Assembly (NCBI RefSeq): GCF_006575665.1
Contig: NZ_CP041253.1
Coordinates: 67,501-131,500, forward strand
Direction: 5' to 3'
Source: Echinicola soli
GTDB lineage: Bacteria; Bacteroidota; Bacteroidia; Cytophagales; Cyclobacteriaceae
Length of the DNA: 64,000 bases
The notes beneath the pieces are model-generated. The model worked only from the letters and a program-made list of their open reading frames with translations, was not told where the DNA came from and made no database searches. The position numbers and the translations under genes were made by a program. Positions 42,493 through 52,587 of this stretch are shown in pieces (positions within the stretch are counted from its first letter, which is position 1; every line of letters begins with the position of its first letter).

Positions 42493-45255
42493 GTGCAGAA
42501 TATTAAGGTAGCTTATCTTTCCTTTATCCTACTGTTCATTTCTTTCCAGAGCTCCTTTGGTCAAACCAAACTCCAAAGGCGTCCTGCAGAAAAGGAGATC
42601 GTGGCTCCGGACCTGTCTCCTTTTACGGACACTATTGCTCCGACCCTTCCCGATAGCCTTGTTCTTAATGATTCCATACCTGCAGGAGACACTACAAAGG
42701 TTGTGCCCAAAGGAGATATAGAAACCATTATCAAGTACGCAGCGCAAGATAGTATATTGTCTGATTTCAGAGAAAAAAAGGTTTACCTTTATAACAAGGC
42801 CTGGTTCGAATATGGCAATATCAGACTGGATGCTGACTATATCGAAATCGACTGGCAAAAGAACGAACTCTACGCTTCCGGCGTCACCGACAGCACAGGC
42901 TCGGTACAGGGCAGCCCAATCTTCAAGGAAGGCAGCAGCACCTACGAAATCCGTAAAGAGATGCGCTATAATTTCAAAACCCGTAAAGCCATCATCTCTG
43001 ACGTCGTTACCGAACAACAAGAAGGCTTACTTCGTGGAGAAATTGTCAAGAAAGACGATAATGGAGACGTCTACCTTTACCACGGATACTATACCACTTG
43101 TAATTTGGCAGAGCCCCATTGGCATATCTCTTCCAAGAGACTTAAGTCAGTGGAAGGCAAACAAACGATCTCAGGTCCTTTTAACCTTTATTTTAACGGC
43201 ATCCCCACCCCTGTGGGATTGCCTTTTGGGTTTATCCCTGATCAGAAAGAAGAACAAGTTTCCGGCATTATTATCCCCTCTTATGGTGAAGAAAGACGCC
43301 GTGGTTTTTACCTGAGGGATTTTGGATATTATTTTGCCTTTAACGATTACATCCACTCGCGGATCACTGGAGAAATCTACTCAAAAGGTGGCTACGGCGC
43401 CAAGTTGGCAACTGCCTACAAAAAAAGGTACCGATTTAGTGGTGGGTTCAATGTCGACTATCAGCAGTTCCGAAGCCCCGAAACCGATGAAAACCCATTG
43501 GACTATACCACCATGTGGATCAACTGGAGCCATAGCCCGGAATCACGGGGAAACTCCCGGTTTTCAGCATCGGTCAATGCCGGTACCACCAACTATAATA
43601 ACCTGGTGGTCAACCCAAACAACTACATCAGGAATACAAATTCAGAATTCACCTCCAATATTTCTTATAGCAAAACCTTCACCGGCACGCCCTTCAGCAT
43701 GTCAGCAAACCTAAGACACTCCCAAAATGTGCAGACCAGTGAGGTAAGGCTGATTCTTCCGGACATTTCTGTCAACATGAACAGACAGACCCCATTCCGG
43801 AATTCGAATTTCGAACCGCTTAAAACCCTGAATTTTGCCTGGAACTTCAATGCCCAAAACTCCATTGACAATGCTGAAGTACCTGTGTTGGGGGTTCAGG
43901 ATGACTTCCTACAGGATGATGCTTTTGAAGATGATTTGGAAGCCCCGGATGTGATCCCTTTTACTTGGGCCAATTTACCAACGCTGCTTAAACAAGCAGA
44001 AAATGGCTTCCGCCATACCCTTCCGGTATCCTCTAATTTTACCTTGTTTAAATATTTTACCGGTACGGCAAGTTTCCAGTACACTGAACTCTGGTACTTT
44101 GACCGCATCAACTATTATTATAATGCGCCTGAACAACGGGTAGATAAGATCCTGGAAAATGGCTTTAGCCGCGTAGGCTACTATAACACATCCTTCAATA
44201 TGGCTACCAACGTGTATGGTTTTTATCGTTTTAAGCCAGACTCCAAACTCGAAGCCATCCGCCACCATATCCAGCCTACCGTGGGGATGTCTTTCACACC
44301 TGATTTCAGTGATCCCAAATACGGATATTACCAACAAGTACAAGTCGACCAGGAGGGCAACACACAGCTCTATAGCCGTTTTCAAGGCTACCTCTATGGA
44401 GGCGCACCTAGGGGCGAATCACGATCACTGAACGTCTCGATCAGAAATACACTGGAAGCCAAGAAGCGAGTGGAAAATGACAGCACTGAAGCCACTACCG
44501 AGAAGTTCCCCTTGCTCCAGTCTTTCAACATTTCCACCAGCTATAACTTCGTAGCAGACTCTTTCAAACTGGCACCGATCAATATGAGTACTCGGACGAC
44601 TTTCTTTGACAATAAGATTTCCGTTGCACTCTCTGCTACCCTGAACCCCTACGCTACTACCAGCTACATGAATGGAACCGAAACCTATTACAGGAAAGTT
44701 AACGAATACGCTTGGAATAACGGGCAGGGCATTGGCTCTATCAGCCGTGCAAACCTAAACCTGAACGGCAGCTTCAATCCCAAAGGCTCACCGGACAAAA
44801 CCCCTGCAGACACTCGGGAGGAGCTCACCAATGAATACCTCCAGGACGGTGGCCAAATGAATGAATTTGTCGAAAATGAAATCGAACGGATATCCAATGA
44901 CCCCAGTCAGTACATAGACTGGAGCATCCCCTGGAATATCAATTATGGATATAACCTGAGCTATAGCAAAAGTGACCGCACTGGAGACTCCAATATCACG
45001 CAGGCCTTAAACGTATCCGGCGACCTCAGTTTATCAGAAAAGTGGAAAGTGAACTTTAATACCGGCTATGATTTTTCGACCAACAAAATTACCCAGACCA
45101 TGATTGGTATTGCCCGGGACCTGCACTGCTGGCAGATGAATGCCAGCTGGATTCCATTTGGCGCATTTACCAGCTATAATATCGACATCCGTGTAAAGGC
45201 AAGCATCCTCCAAGACCTAAAGGTTTCGAGAAGACGGTCTTTCTTTGATTATTGA
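42493..45255 (+). CDS. lptD: LPS-assembly outer membrane protein LptD
   Basis: 920 residues from the GTG at 42493, chosen because it places a clean signal peptide (IKVAYLSFILLFISFQSSFG) at the N terminus; the frame stays open 261 bases further up, inside the divergent amidase gene. An N-terminal periplasmic OstA-like segment (KKVYLYNKAWFEYGNIRLDADYI) is followed by a long region with alternating aromatic strands typical of a 26-strand barrel. Inserts LPS into the outer leaflet with LptE. No LptE-like gene is visible. Confidence 0.88.
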   Translation: MQNIKVAYLSFILLFISFQSSFGQTKLQRRPAEKEIVAPDLSPFTDTIAPTLPDSLVLNDSIPAGDTTKVVPKGDIETIIKYAAQDSILSDFREKKVYLYNKAWFEYGNIRLDADYIEIDWQKNELYASGVTDSTGSVQGSPIFKEGSSTYEIRKEMRYNFKTRKAIISDVVTEQQEGLLRGEIVKKDDNGDVYLYHGYYTTCNLAEPHWHISSKRLKSVEGKQTISGPFNLYFNGIPTPVGLPFGFIPDQKEEQVSGIIIPSYGEERRRGFYLRDFGYYFAFNDYIHSRITGEIYSKGGYGAKLATAYKKRYRFSGGFNVDYQQFRSPETDENPLDYTTMWINWSHSPESRGNSRFSASVNAGTTNYNNLVVNPNNYIRNTNSEFTSNISYSKTFTGTPFSMSANLRHSQNVQTSEVRLILPDISVNMNRQTPFRNSNFEPLKTLNFAWNFNAQNSIDNAEVPVLGVQDDFLQDDAFEDDLEAPDVIPFTWANLPTLLKQAENGFRHTLPVSSNFTLFKYFTGTASFQYTELWYFDRINYYYNAPEQRVDKILENGFSRVGYYNTSFNMATNVYGFYRFKPDSKLEAIRHHIQPTVGMSFTPDFSDPKYGYYQQVQVDQEGNTQLYSRFQGYLYGGAPRGESRSLNVSIRNTLEAKKRVENDSTEATTEKFPLLQSFNISTSYNFVADSFKLAPINMSTRTTFFDNKISVALSATLNPYATTSYMNGTETYYRKVNEYAWNNGQGIGSISRANLNLNGSFNPKGSPDKTPADTREELTNEYLQDGGQMNEFVENEIERISNDPSQYIDWSIPWNINYGYNLSYSKSDRTGDSNITQALNVSGDLSLSEKWKVNFNTGYDFSTNKITQTMIGIARDLHCWQMNASWIPFGAFTSYNIDIRVKASILQDLKVSRRRSFFDY

Positions 45256-45696
45256 TGGAAAGGTTGAAAAGTTGGAGTGTTTGAAGGTTGACACGTTCGT
45301 GAATTTCCGGCATTTCATCATGCTTATTGGACAAAAATTTACCTAGGGAATATTTCTATTTGATAAAAAATTGCTTGACTCCAGAAAAGAACCTAACCTC
45401 CCCTGCAAGCGGAGGATGAGGCATCTTGTTACTTTGTATCTTTGTCTTGGCTCTTTGTCCGTCCTTCTATCTTGATACCTGATTCCCGATTTTCTCAGTA
45501 TCCCAATACTGGGTCAAGTGAAAAAGTTGGAGGGGGGGGATTGGGATTGATTCCGATAGCACGCAGATGGCGCTGATTTTTTATACTGGATCACGCATTC
45601 CTATTGCTAAATTAAAGAGAAATATACTTACCAAAACAACCTAGAAATCTCTCATCCCCCAGAAATATTGCTTGGCCCGCAATACTCACATCTTTA
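45256..45696. other. Intergenic region with dispersed-repeat fragments, no gene
   Basis: The 441 bases between lptD and arcA contain a CCTAACCTCCCC-type hairpin relative (45391-45412), a patch of TTGTTACTTTGTATCTTTGTC and CTATCTTGATACC phrases belonging to the dispersed patch family, and a GCAGATGGCGCTGATTTTT phrase. No frame has coding character and no promoter element stands out. Confidence 0.6.
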
Positions 45697-46914
45697 CTAA
45701 ATCTTCGATCTGCTCAAAGGCATGGTCATGCACCTTGGCCCTCCCAGGCCACGGGAAAGCTCTGAGGAAGGAATGTCCAGCACCTCCACGCCCATGTCCC
45801 GTAAGGCCCTGTTGGTATGTTTGTTTCGTCGGTATGAGATCACCTTTCTCGGCCCGATGGCAAAGACATTGGCTCCATCAAACCATTGCTCTCGCAGGGC
45901 GTAATCCTTGTTACCGTTACCACCGAGATGAATGATCTCCAAGTAAGGGATTTCTTTCTCCAAGACCGTCAGCAAGGATTCTTTCAATACTGTCCGCTTG
46001 ATATGCACTTGGTCACCATCATTACTTTTTAGCGTGTAAAGTGAGGTCTGCAGCACCGCATCCATGGCATCGGGATACGTCAGCACCAGGTTTTCATCCA
46101 AAATGGTAAATACCGTATCCAAATGCATAAAATTACGTTGCTGGGGCAAGTGAACCTCGTACACACGCTCTACCGTCCCCTCGGCAAGCAAGCTTTTGGC
46201 CACATGGTAAATGGCCTTTTCGTCCGTTCGCTCTGAATTGCCTATGGCCACCGCCTTATCGGAGATCACAATAATGTCCCCTCCTTCTATACAGGCAGGG
46301 TCTTTGTGCCCGTCGATAGGATAGATTTTGTTCACCTTATCCTTAAAGAGCGGATGGTTTTCAAAAATTGACCTGATCACATTGGCTTCGCGCTGTCTTC
46401 CTTCCATCTTCATGCTCGAAAAGACCACTCCACCGGGTGTGAGCGCTATCGGATCCCGCTGAAAATATAAATTCGGACAAGGGGGAATGATAAAGGCAAA
46501 ATCCATCAAGTCCACCAAGGGCAACTTACTGATTTTCTTTTTCAGTTCGTGCACTTTGATCCCGGCGATCAGCGCAGTGGCACACTCCGAAGTAGAAAGT
46601 CTTCCGAGTATACTTTCTGTAAAATGTGACAATCTGCTAAACGAAAGCGCTTCCTCCATCATTTTAAAAAGTATATCATCATCGGCCATGGTCTCCATGA
46701 GTAGCTCATGAAGACTGTACACTGTCGCTCCAGTGGTTTGTTTGATGATATTGGTATAGTAATCATGCTCCTTCTGCATAGCTTCCAGGTAGGGAACGTC
46801 TTCGAAAAGCAGTAACTCCTTGTTATAAGGTGTCAACCGATCAATTTCCTTTCCCGGTCTGTGCATCAGTACTGCTTTAAGTGTTCCAAATTCAGAATTT
46901 ATCCTCAGATCCAT
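45697..46914 (-). CDS. arcA: Arginine deiminase
   Basis: 405 residues, guanidino-modifying enzyme fold. Motifs: NLYFQRDPIA (FxRD-type, substrate Asp), ACIEGGDIIVIS, MHLDTVFTIL (His) and the C-terminal nucleophile in GGPRCMTMPL. Converts arginine to citrulline and ammonia. The rest of the deiminase pathway (arcB, arcC, arcD) is not adjacent, so it may serve arginine catabolism or acid resistance rather than ATP generation. Monocistronic. Confidence 0.95.
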   Translation of the reverse strand: MDLRINSEFGTLKAVLMHRPGKEIDRLTPYNKELLLFEDVPYLEAMQKEHDYYTNIIKQTTGATVYSLHELLMETMADDDILFKMMEEALSFSRLSHFTESILGRLSTSECATALIAGIKVHELKKKISKLPLVDLMDFAFIIPPCPNLYFQRDPIALTPGGVVFSSMKMEGRQREANVIRSIFENHPLFKDKVNKIYPIDGHKDPACIEGGDIIVISDKAVAIGNSERTDEKAIYHVAKSLLAEGTVERVYEVHLPQQRNFMHLDTVFTILDENLVLTYPDAMDAVLQTSLYTLKSNDGDQVHIKRTVLKESLLTVLEKEIPYLEIIHLGGNGNKDYALREQWFDGANVFAIGPRKVISYRRNKHTNRALRDMGVEVLDIPSSELSRGLGGPRCMTMPLSRSKI

Positions 46915-47010
46915 AAAGTATTCTACCCTGCTATTTTAACAATACTAACAAAATAAATATAATTTTACCAAAATAGAAAAATAACCATCAATTTATTACA
47001 ACAAAAATAA

Positions 47011-47040
47011 AAAGGACGACATTAAATTTTGCCGTCCTTT
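47011..47040 (-). terminator. Probable terminator downstream of the M13 peptidase gene
   Basis: AAAGGACGAC (47011-47020) pairs with GCCGTCCTTT (47031-47040) with one mismatch and a 10-base loop; on the minus strand it is followed by TTTTATTTTTG. It lies 77 bases after the peptidase stop. Confidence 0.6.
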
Positions 47041-47116
47041 CTGTATTAATTCGAATGAATGCCTGGAAAATATCAACATACCTCACTTGGATGTTGAATA
47101 CTAACTTCCAGTTATA

Positions 47117-49177
47117 TTACCAAATCCTCACCCTATCGTCCGGTGCTTTGTACATTTCATCACCTTCTTTTACGTCAAAGGCTTCATAAAATCCATCAAT
47201 ATTCACCAGAGGTCCATTGCCCCGGTACTGGGCAGGTGAGTGCGGATCCGTCTGGATTTGTGTCCTAAGCGCTTCCTCCCTGCTTTTCATTCTCCATATG
47301 GTTGCCCAAGAAATAAAATAGCGTTGCTCGGGAGTAAATCCGTCGATGTTCTCAGGTCTTCCATGTTCTTTAAAATGATGCTGAAGCCCGTCATAGGCCA
47401 CCAACAAACCGCCCAAATCACCAATATTCTCACCCAAAGTAAGCGCTCCTTTTACATGCACTCCCTCAATTGGTTCATAGCCATCAAACTGGGCCACCAA
47501 CTGGCCGGTACGCTTTTCGAAATTCTCACGATCCTCATCTTTCCACCAGTTCTTCAGATTGCCCGCTGCATCATACTGGCTTCCCTGGTCATCAAAACCG
47601 TGTGAAATCTCATGACCAATGACCGCTCCAATACCACCATAATTAACCGCAGCATCTGCCTTATAATTATAAAACGGCGGCTGAAGGATGCCTGCAGGGA
47701 ACACGATTTCATTCCATGTTGGATTATAATAAGCATTCACCGTTTGAGGGGTCATAAACCACTCATCTTTATCGATGGGCTTACCCAGCTTTTCGATGTT
47801 CCGCTCAAAATTAAAACGGGACGATGCCATTACATTATCGAAGTAGGAGGCTGTTTCTGGATCTCCGTTGACCTTCAGAGCAGTGTAACTCTTCCACTTA
47901 TCAGGAAAGCCAATCTTCACCTTGAATGTCCCCAGTTTTTCCAAGGCCTTGGTTTTGGTCTCTTCAGACATCCATGGCAGGTTTTTGATACGTTCGCCCA
48001 TGGCCACAAGGATATTGTCCACCATCTCCTTGGCCTTATCCTTGGCTTCTTGTGGAAAGTATTTCTCGGTATACAGTTTGCCAATTGCTTCTCCGGCAGC
48101 CCGCTCAGTGGTCCCCAGCACACGCTTCCATCTTGGTCGCATCTGGTCTGTTCCCTGGAGCTCCTTACCATAGAAATCAAAATTATTCTGAACAAACGCA
48201 TGGCTCAAATACGGAGACGCGGCGTCGATCACATGCCATTTCAGGTAATCCTGCCATGTCGCTACCGGCACTTCATTCAAGACGGCTTCTACTTCTTCCA
48301 TGAATTTAGGTGTGGAAACAATGACCTCATCTACGTCAGCTCCGAGGGAGGACAAGTACCTTTCCCAATCCACCGATGGCAGCAAGGTCTTCATATCGGC
48401 CACTGTATACTTATTATAACGGCCTTCAGGATCACGTAGCTCGATCCTGGTCTTACTGGCATGTGCCAATCGTGTTTCCAGTGCCATCACCGCTTTTGCG
48501 GCAGAAGTCGCCCTGGCTTGATCATAGCCCATAAGGCCAAATGTTCTTTCCAAATGGGCCAAATACTTGGTCCTGATTTCAGAAAACTTCTCATTGTCTT
48601 CGGTATAATAATCCCGGTCCGGTAGGCCCAATCCTCCCTGAGAGATGTACAAGGCCATGGCATCAGAATTTTTCAGATCTGTATTGACCCCAAGACCAAA
48701 GAACGCTCCTCCACCGTGTGTTTGTTGATAGGCCAGATATTCCTGAAGTGATGGCTTGTCCGTGATCTTTTCAATTTCCTCAAAAACAGGCTTTACCGGA
48801 TCCAGTCCTCGTTTTTCAGCTAAAAGTGAATCCATGCCAATTTGGTAAAAGGCCACCGCCTTGCCTTGATCCGAAGATGCGGAAAACTGCTCGTCGTTCA
48901 TCGCTTCTTCCAAGACCGTAAGCACTGCCTCATTGTTAAACTCCCTAAGTTCATTGAAACTACCCCATCGACCTTGATCTGCTGGGATTTCTGTTTTTTC
49001 GATCCATTTTCCATTGACAAAACCAAAAAAATCATCCTGGGGACGGATGGTGCTGTCCATATTGTCCAAACTAATAGCCTGGACTTTTTCTTCCTCATGG
49101 TTTTCTTTTGGAGAGCAGGCAACCATCATTGCCCCTGCCAACCCCAATCCCATTGCTGTTTGTAGGCTTTTATTCAT
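47117..49177 (-). CDS. M13 family zinc metallopeptidase, lipoprotein (PepO-like)
   Basis: 686 residues. Lipoprotein signal with Cys21 (GAMMVACSPKE). Peptidase_M13 N-terminal domain (about 45-430), then the catalytic domain with GHEISHGFDD (zinc HExxH, His522 and His526) and ENIGDLGG (third ligand Glu and Asp). The C-terminal DDRVRIW is the usual ending of neprilysin-like enzymes. Degrades oligopeptides in the periplasm or at the outer membrane. Monocistronic. Confidence 0.95.
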   Translation of the reverse strand: MNKSLQTAMGLGLAGAMMVACSPKENHEEEKVQAISLDNMDSTIRPQDDFFGFVNGKWIEKTEIPADQGRWGSFNELREFNNEAVLTVLEEAMNDEQFSASSDQGKAVAFYQIGMDSLLAEKRGLDPVKPVFEEIEKITDKPSLQEYLAYQQTHGGGAFFGLGVNTDLKNSDAMALYISQGGLGLPDRDYYTEDNEKFSEIRTKYLAHLERTFGLMGYDQARATSAAKAVMALETRLAHASKTRIELRDPEGRYNKYTVADMKTLLPSVDWERYLSSLGADVDEVIVSTPKFMEEVEAVLNEVPVATWQDYLKWHVIDAASPYLSHAFVQNNFDFYGKELQGTDQMRPRWKRVLGTTERAAGEAIGKLYTEKYFPQEAKDKAKEMVDNILVAMGERIKNLPWMSEETKTKALEKLGTFKVKIGFPDKWKSYTALKVNGDPETASYFDNVMASSRFNFERNIEKLGKPIDKDEWFMTPQTVNAYYNPTWNEIVFPAGILQPPFYNYKADAAVNYGGIGAVIGHEISHGFDDQGSQYDAAGNLKNWWKDEDRENFEKRTGQLVAQFDGYEPIEGVHVKGALTLGENIGDLGGLLVAYDGLQHHFKEHGRPENIDGFTPEQRYFISWATIWRMKSREEALRTQIQTDPHSPAQYRGNGPLVNIDGFYEAFDVKEGDEMYKAPDDRVRIW

Positions 49178-49222
49178 CTCTTATATTTTTAAAGGTTTAT
49201 ATTTTCTTAGGGTGAAGTTAAT

Positions 49223-49255
49223 AAAAAAACCGAATCGGATAGATTCGGTTTTTTT
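49223..49255 (-). terminator. Intrinsic terminator of lysS
   Basis: Perfect 14-bp stem (49223-49236 / 49242-49255, core ACCGAATC / GATTCGGT), loop GGATA, T-run on the minus strand, 20 bases after the lysS stop. Symmetric A/T flanks allow it to act in both directions. Confidence 0.9.
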
Positions 49256-49275
49256 AATTTTATCGTTGGCTATTC

Positions 49276-50994
49276 TTATGCCAGCCAATTGGCCACATCC
49301 TCTTTACTTGGATTTTTGGCCTCTAACTTCAGTTTTTTGCGTTTTCCGCACACATCATTAAACAGCTTGTTGGCATCCTGCTCTTTCAGCTGCTCAACGG
49401 TGTGAATGTTCAGCTCACGGATGGCAGGAATCAGCCCTGCATCGATACCAAGAGCAATAAAATCCTCATCGGTAGCGATCTTCACCTTTTTCTCGGGCCG
49501 CATCTGCGGGAAGAAAAGCACTTCTTGGATAGTGCTGTTATCGGTAAGCATCATGGTCAGTCGATCGATCCCGATACCAAGGCCGGAAGTTGGCGGCATA
49601 CCATATTCCAGGGCACGCAGGAAATCCTCATCCATCGCCATGGCTTCATCATCACCCCTTTCGGCCAATTTCAATTGATCCTCGAAACGCTCCCGCTGAT
49701 CGATTGGATCATTAAGCTCGGTATAAGCGTTTCCTAGCTCCTTCCCGTTGACAAATAGTTCAAATCGCTCCACCAAGCCTTCCTCCGTACGGTGTTTTTT
49801 GGCAAGGGGTGTCATTTCTATTGGGTAATCTGTAATGTAGGTAGGCTGGATCAAGTGGTCCTCCACTTTTTCACCAAAGATCTCATCGATCAACCTCCCT
49901 TTTCCCATCGTATCATCAACTTCAATATTAAAATCAGCACAAACTTTTCTAAGTTCTGCTTCATCCATTTTGCTGACATCCACTCCTGCATATTCCTTGA
50001 TGGAATCAAACATGGTCAACCTTCTGTAAGGACCAGCAAAATCAATCTCCTGACTTCCTACTTTCACTTTGGATGTACCATGGAGGGTCACGGTTATTTT
50101 TTCCAACATATCTTCCACCATCTCCATCATCCAGATATAATCCTTGTAGGCTACATAAATTTCCATCGAGGTATATTCTGGATTATGAGTACGATCCATG
50201 CCTTCGTTACGGAACATTTTACCAAACTCATACACCCCATCAAAGCCTCCAACGATCAAACGCTTCAGATGAAGTTCGTTGGCGATCCGCAGGTATAGCG
50301 GCATATCCAATGAGTTATGGTGGGTTCCAAAAGGCCTGGCTGCGGCACCGCCATGCACAGCTTGTAGAATCGGCGTCTCCACTTCCAACCAACCATGGTC
50401 ATCAAAGTACTTCCGCATATTGGTAATGATCCTGGATCGTGTCAAAAACACCTTTTTCTTTTCTGGGTTTACCGTCAAATCCACATACCGCTGGCGATAG
50501 CGTAATTCTGGATCGGTAAAGCCATCGTACACGTTCCCTTCCTCATCTCGCTTCACCACTGGTAGCGGCTTCACAGACTTACTAAGGACGGTCAGTTCCG
50601 TGACATGCAAGGATATTTCACCGGTTTGGGTGGTAAAGATGTAGCCTTTTACACCAATGAAGTCGCCAATGCCCAAGAGCTTTTTAAACACTTTGTTATA
50701 GAGCGTTTTGTCCTCACCTGGACAGATATCATCACGACGTACATAAATCTGCAATCTTCCCGAGGAATCCTGGATTTCGGCAAAAGACGCAGAACCCATA
50801 ATCCTTCTGCTCATCAACCTCCCCGCTATGGTAATGTCCTTGTAGTCGTTCTTGTTGTTTTCATAATTCTTATGAATATCTTCGGCAGATGCGTTGATGG
50901 AAAACTGGATGGCCGGGTATGGATTGATGCCTAGCTTCATCAACTCTTCACGGTCTTTCCGTCTTTCTATCTCTTGTTCACTCAGTAATTGCAT
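49276..50994 (-). CDS. lysS: Lysyl-tRNA synthetase (class II)
   Basis: 572 residues. OB-fold domain (about 55-160) then class II core with motif 2 GKMFRNEGMDRTHNPEYT and motif 3 GLGIGIDRLTMML. The C-terminal 70 residues beyond motif 3 (AIRELNIHTVEQLKEQDA and on) form an extension not found in E. coli LysS, which is about 505 residues, but seen in Bacteroidota. Charges tRNA-Lys. 17 bases behind the proline dehydrogenase gene on the same strand, so probably co-transcribed with it, and closed by the terminator at 49223. Confidence 0.97.
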   Translation of the reverse strand: MQLLSEQEIERRKDREELMKLGINPYPAIQFSINASAEDIHKNYENNKNDYKDITIAGRLMSRRIMGSASFAEIQDSSGRLQIYVRRDDICPGEDKTLYNKVFKKLLGIGDFIGVKGYIFTTQTGEISLHVTELTVLSKSVKPLPVVKRDEEGNVYDGFTDPELRYRQRYVDLTVNPEKKKVFLTRSRIITNMRKYFDDHGWLEVETPILQAVHGGAAARPFGTHHNSLDMPLYLRIANELHLKRLIVGGFDGVYEFGKMFRNEGMDRTHNPEYTSMEIYVAYKDYIWMMEMVEDMLEKITVTLHGTSKVKVGSQEIDFAGPYRRLTMFDSIKEYAGVDVSKMDEAELRKVCADFNIEVDDTMGKGRLIDEIFGEKVEDHLIQPTYITDYPIEMTPLAKKHRTEEGLVERFELFVNGKELGNAYTELNDPIDQRERFEDQLKLAERGDDEAMAMDEDFLRALEYGMPPTSGLGIGIDRLTMMLTDNSTIQEVLFFPQMRPEKKVKIATDEDFIALGIDAGLIPAIRELNIHTVEQLKEQDANKLFNDVCGKRKKLKLEAKNPSKEDVANWLA

Positions 50995-51011
50995 AGCAAT
51001 ATAATGTATTG

Positions 51012-52208
51012 TTAAATTATTGTTTTCTTGAGCGACGCCCTTCGCGCCATCTCATTTTTGATCAAGTCAAATTCTCTACTACTCTGGCCAGCCACACTGG
51101 TGTTTTCCGATGCTCTTCTGTACAGGTAAGGCATCACCGACTCCACTGGCCCATAAGGGACATATTTGGCCACATTGTAACCGGCAAAGGCCAAATTGTA
51201 AGAAATATTATCACTCATTCCATACAATTGGGAGAAGAACACCCGCTTGTCATTTGCCGACACCCCATGTAGGTTCATCAGCTCGGTAAGGATAATATTG
51301 CTCAACTCATTATGGGAGCCACTGACCAGATAAATACGGTCTTTATTTTCCATACTGAATTTAAGCGCATCATTGTAGGCATTATCTGTATCTTCCTTGG
51401 TATCATGGATAGGGCTGGGATAGCCTCTGTCTTCGGCACGTTCCCTTTCCTTTTCCATATACGCTCCACGTACCAATTTCGCTCCCACATGGTAGCCTTT
51501 CAGCTCCGCCTCTTGGTGTGCCTGCTTCAGCAAGCCCAGCATATCCTTACGGTACATCTGGAAGGTATTGTACACGATGGCTTTTTCCTTATTGTACTTC
51601 TCCATCGCCTCATATGCCATGTCATCAATAACCCCCTGAAACCAACTCTCCTCCCCGTCTATCATAATGCGGACATCATTTTCATGTGCCGCCCTACAAA
51701 GTGTATCCACTCTGTCTTTTAACCGCCCAAAAGCCTCTTGCTCTTTGGCATTTAACTTTTCTCCTGCTTGGACCTTGGTCATGATTTTATAGCTTCCCAA
51801 TCCAGTTACTTTAAAAACTGAAAACGGGATCTCACTAGCTCCTGCAGAACGCTTAATGGTCCTAAGGATCTGGTTACGGGTAAAATCATAACTCTTTTCT
51901 GTTCCGGTTCCCTCTACGGAATAATCAAGAATGGTCCCGATACCAAATTCTTGTAATTCCTTAATGGATTTTGAACAATCCTCGACACTTTCACCACCAC
52001 AAAAGTGGCCAAATATCGTTTTTTTCATGATCCCTTTTACAGGCAACTTCAACTTAAAGGCGATAGCTGATAAATTTGTACCTAGCTTTACCGCCCAATT
52101 CTTATCCATTGCTGCAAAAAAAAGATACATTTTCTTGAGCTCCACATCCGTCCTGGATGCAAAGGCAATTTCAGTATTTTCAAAAGAAATATTGGGTTTT
52201 GTATTCAT
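51012..52208 (-). CDS. Proline dehydrogenase family protein
   Basis: 398 residues, FAD-dependent PRODH TIM barrel without the P5C-dehydrogenase domain of PutA. Family motifs: GTILDYSVEGTG, FSVFKVTGLGSY, DGEESWFQGVIDD, GAKLVRGAYMEKER, and the C-terminal PYGPVESVMPYLYRRASEN. Oxidises proline to pyrroline-5-carboxylate at the membrane or in the cytoplasm. A TATATTTG element 18 bases upstream gives a short leader. Followed closely by lysS. Confidence 0.93.
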   Translation of the reverse strand: MNTKPNISFENTEIAFASRTDVELKKMYLFFAAMDKNWAVKLGTNLSAIAFKLKLPVKGIMKKTIFGHFCGGESVEDCSKSIKELQEFGIGTILDYSVEGTGTEKSYDFTRNQILRTIKRSAGASEIPFSVFKVTGLGSYKIMTKVQAGEKLNAKEQEAFGRLKDRVDTLCRAAHENDVRIMIDGEESWFQGVIDDMAYEAMEKYNKEKAIVYNTFQMYRKDMLGLLKQAHQEAELKGYHVGAKLVRGAYMEKERERAEDRGYPSPIHDTKEDTDNAYNDALKFSMENKDRIYLVSGSHNELSNIILTELMNLHGVSANDKRVFFSQLYGMSDNISYNLAFAGYNVAKYVPYGPVESVMPYLYRRASENTSVAGQSSREFDLIKNEMARRASLKKTII

Positions 52209-52225
52209 CGTTTTGAATCAAGGTG

Positions 52226-52233
52226 CAAATATA
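52226..52233 (-). promoter_or_regulatory. Candidate -7 element (TAnnTTTG) for PRODH-lysS
   Basis: On the minus strand TATATTTG, 17 bases before the PRODH ATG. A matching -33 TTG at the usual spacing is not obvious. The adjoining stretch 52234-52551 holds no gene or clear structure. Confidence 0.45.
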
Positions 52234-52551
52234 TAAAAAAACACATCCTGACTACCTTAGCCAGTGCAAATAATCTTGCAAGAAACTTGCCACAATCCCA
52301 TCTACATATTTCCTCAAACATGCCTTATCAGGCCTATTTGACATCTTTTTCCAATCTAATACGCATAAACGGATTTATTTATACGAAACACCAAAAAAAA
52401 ACAGCCCCAAAGAATAATTTACAATAATTCCAACATCACTCCATTACCGAAATATTATACGGAAAACCACTCACTCATTTCACCTTTATACTGTCACTAT
52501 TCTCACGGATTCAAAATTTTCACGTTTAATAAAAATTTAATCTAGTTTTTA

Positions 52552-52582
52552 TTGGTTTTTAAACATCCACCCACTAATTTTG
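52552..52582 (+). promoter_or_regulatory. Promoter of the aromatic amino acid operon (TTG-N20-TAATTTTG)
   Basis: -33 TTG at 52552-52554 and -7 TAATTTTG at 52575-52582, 20 bases apart, match the Bacteroidota primary-sigma consensus. Just 5 bases separate the -7 element from the leader-peptide ATG at 52588. Transcription from it would therefore begin at or within a few bases of the start codon, giving a leaderless or nearly leaderless leader mRNA. Confidence 0.65.
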
Positions 52583-52587
52583 GAGCC

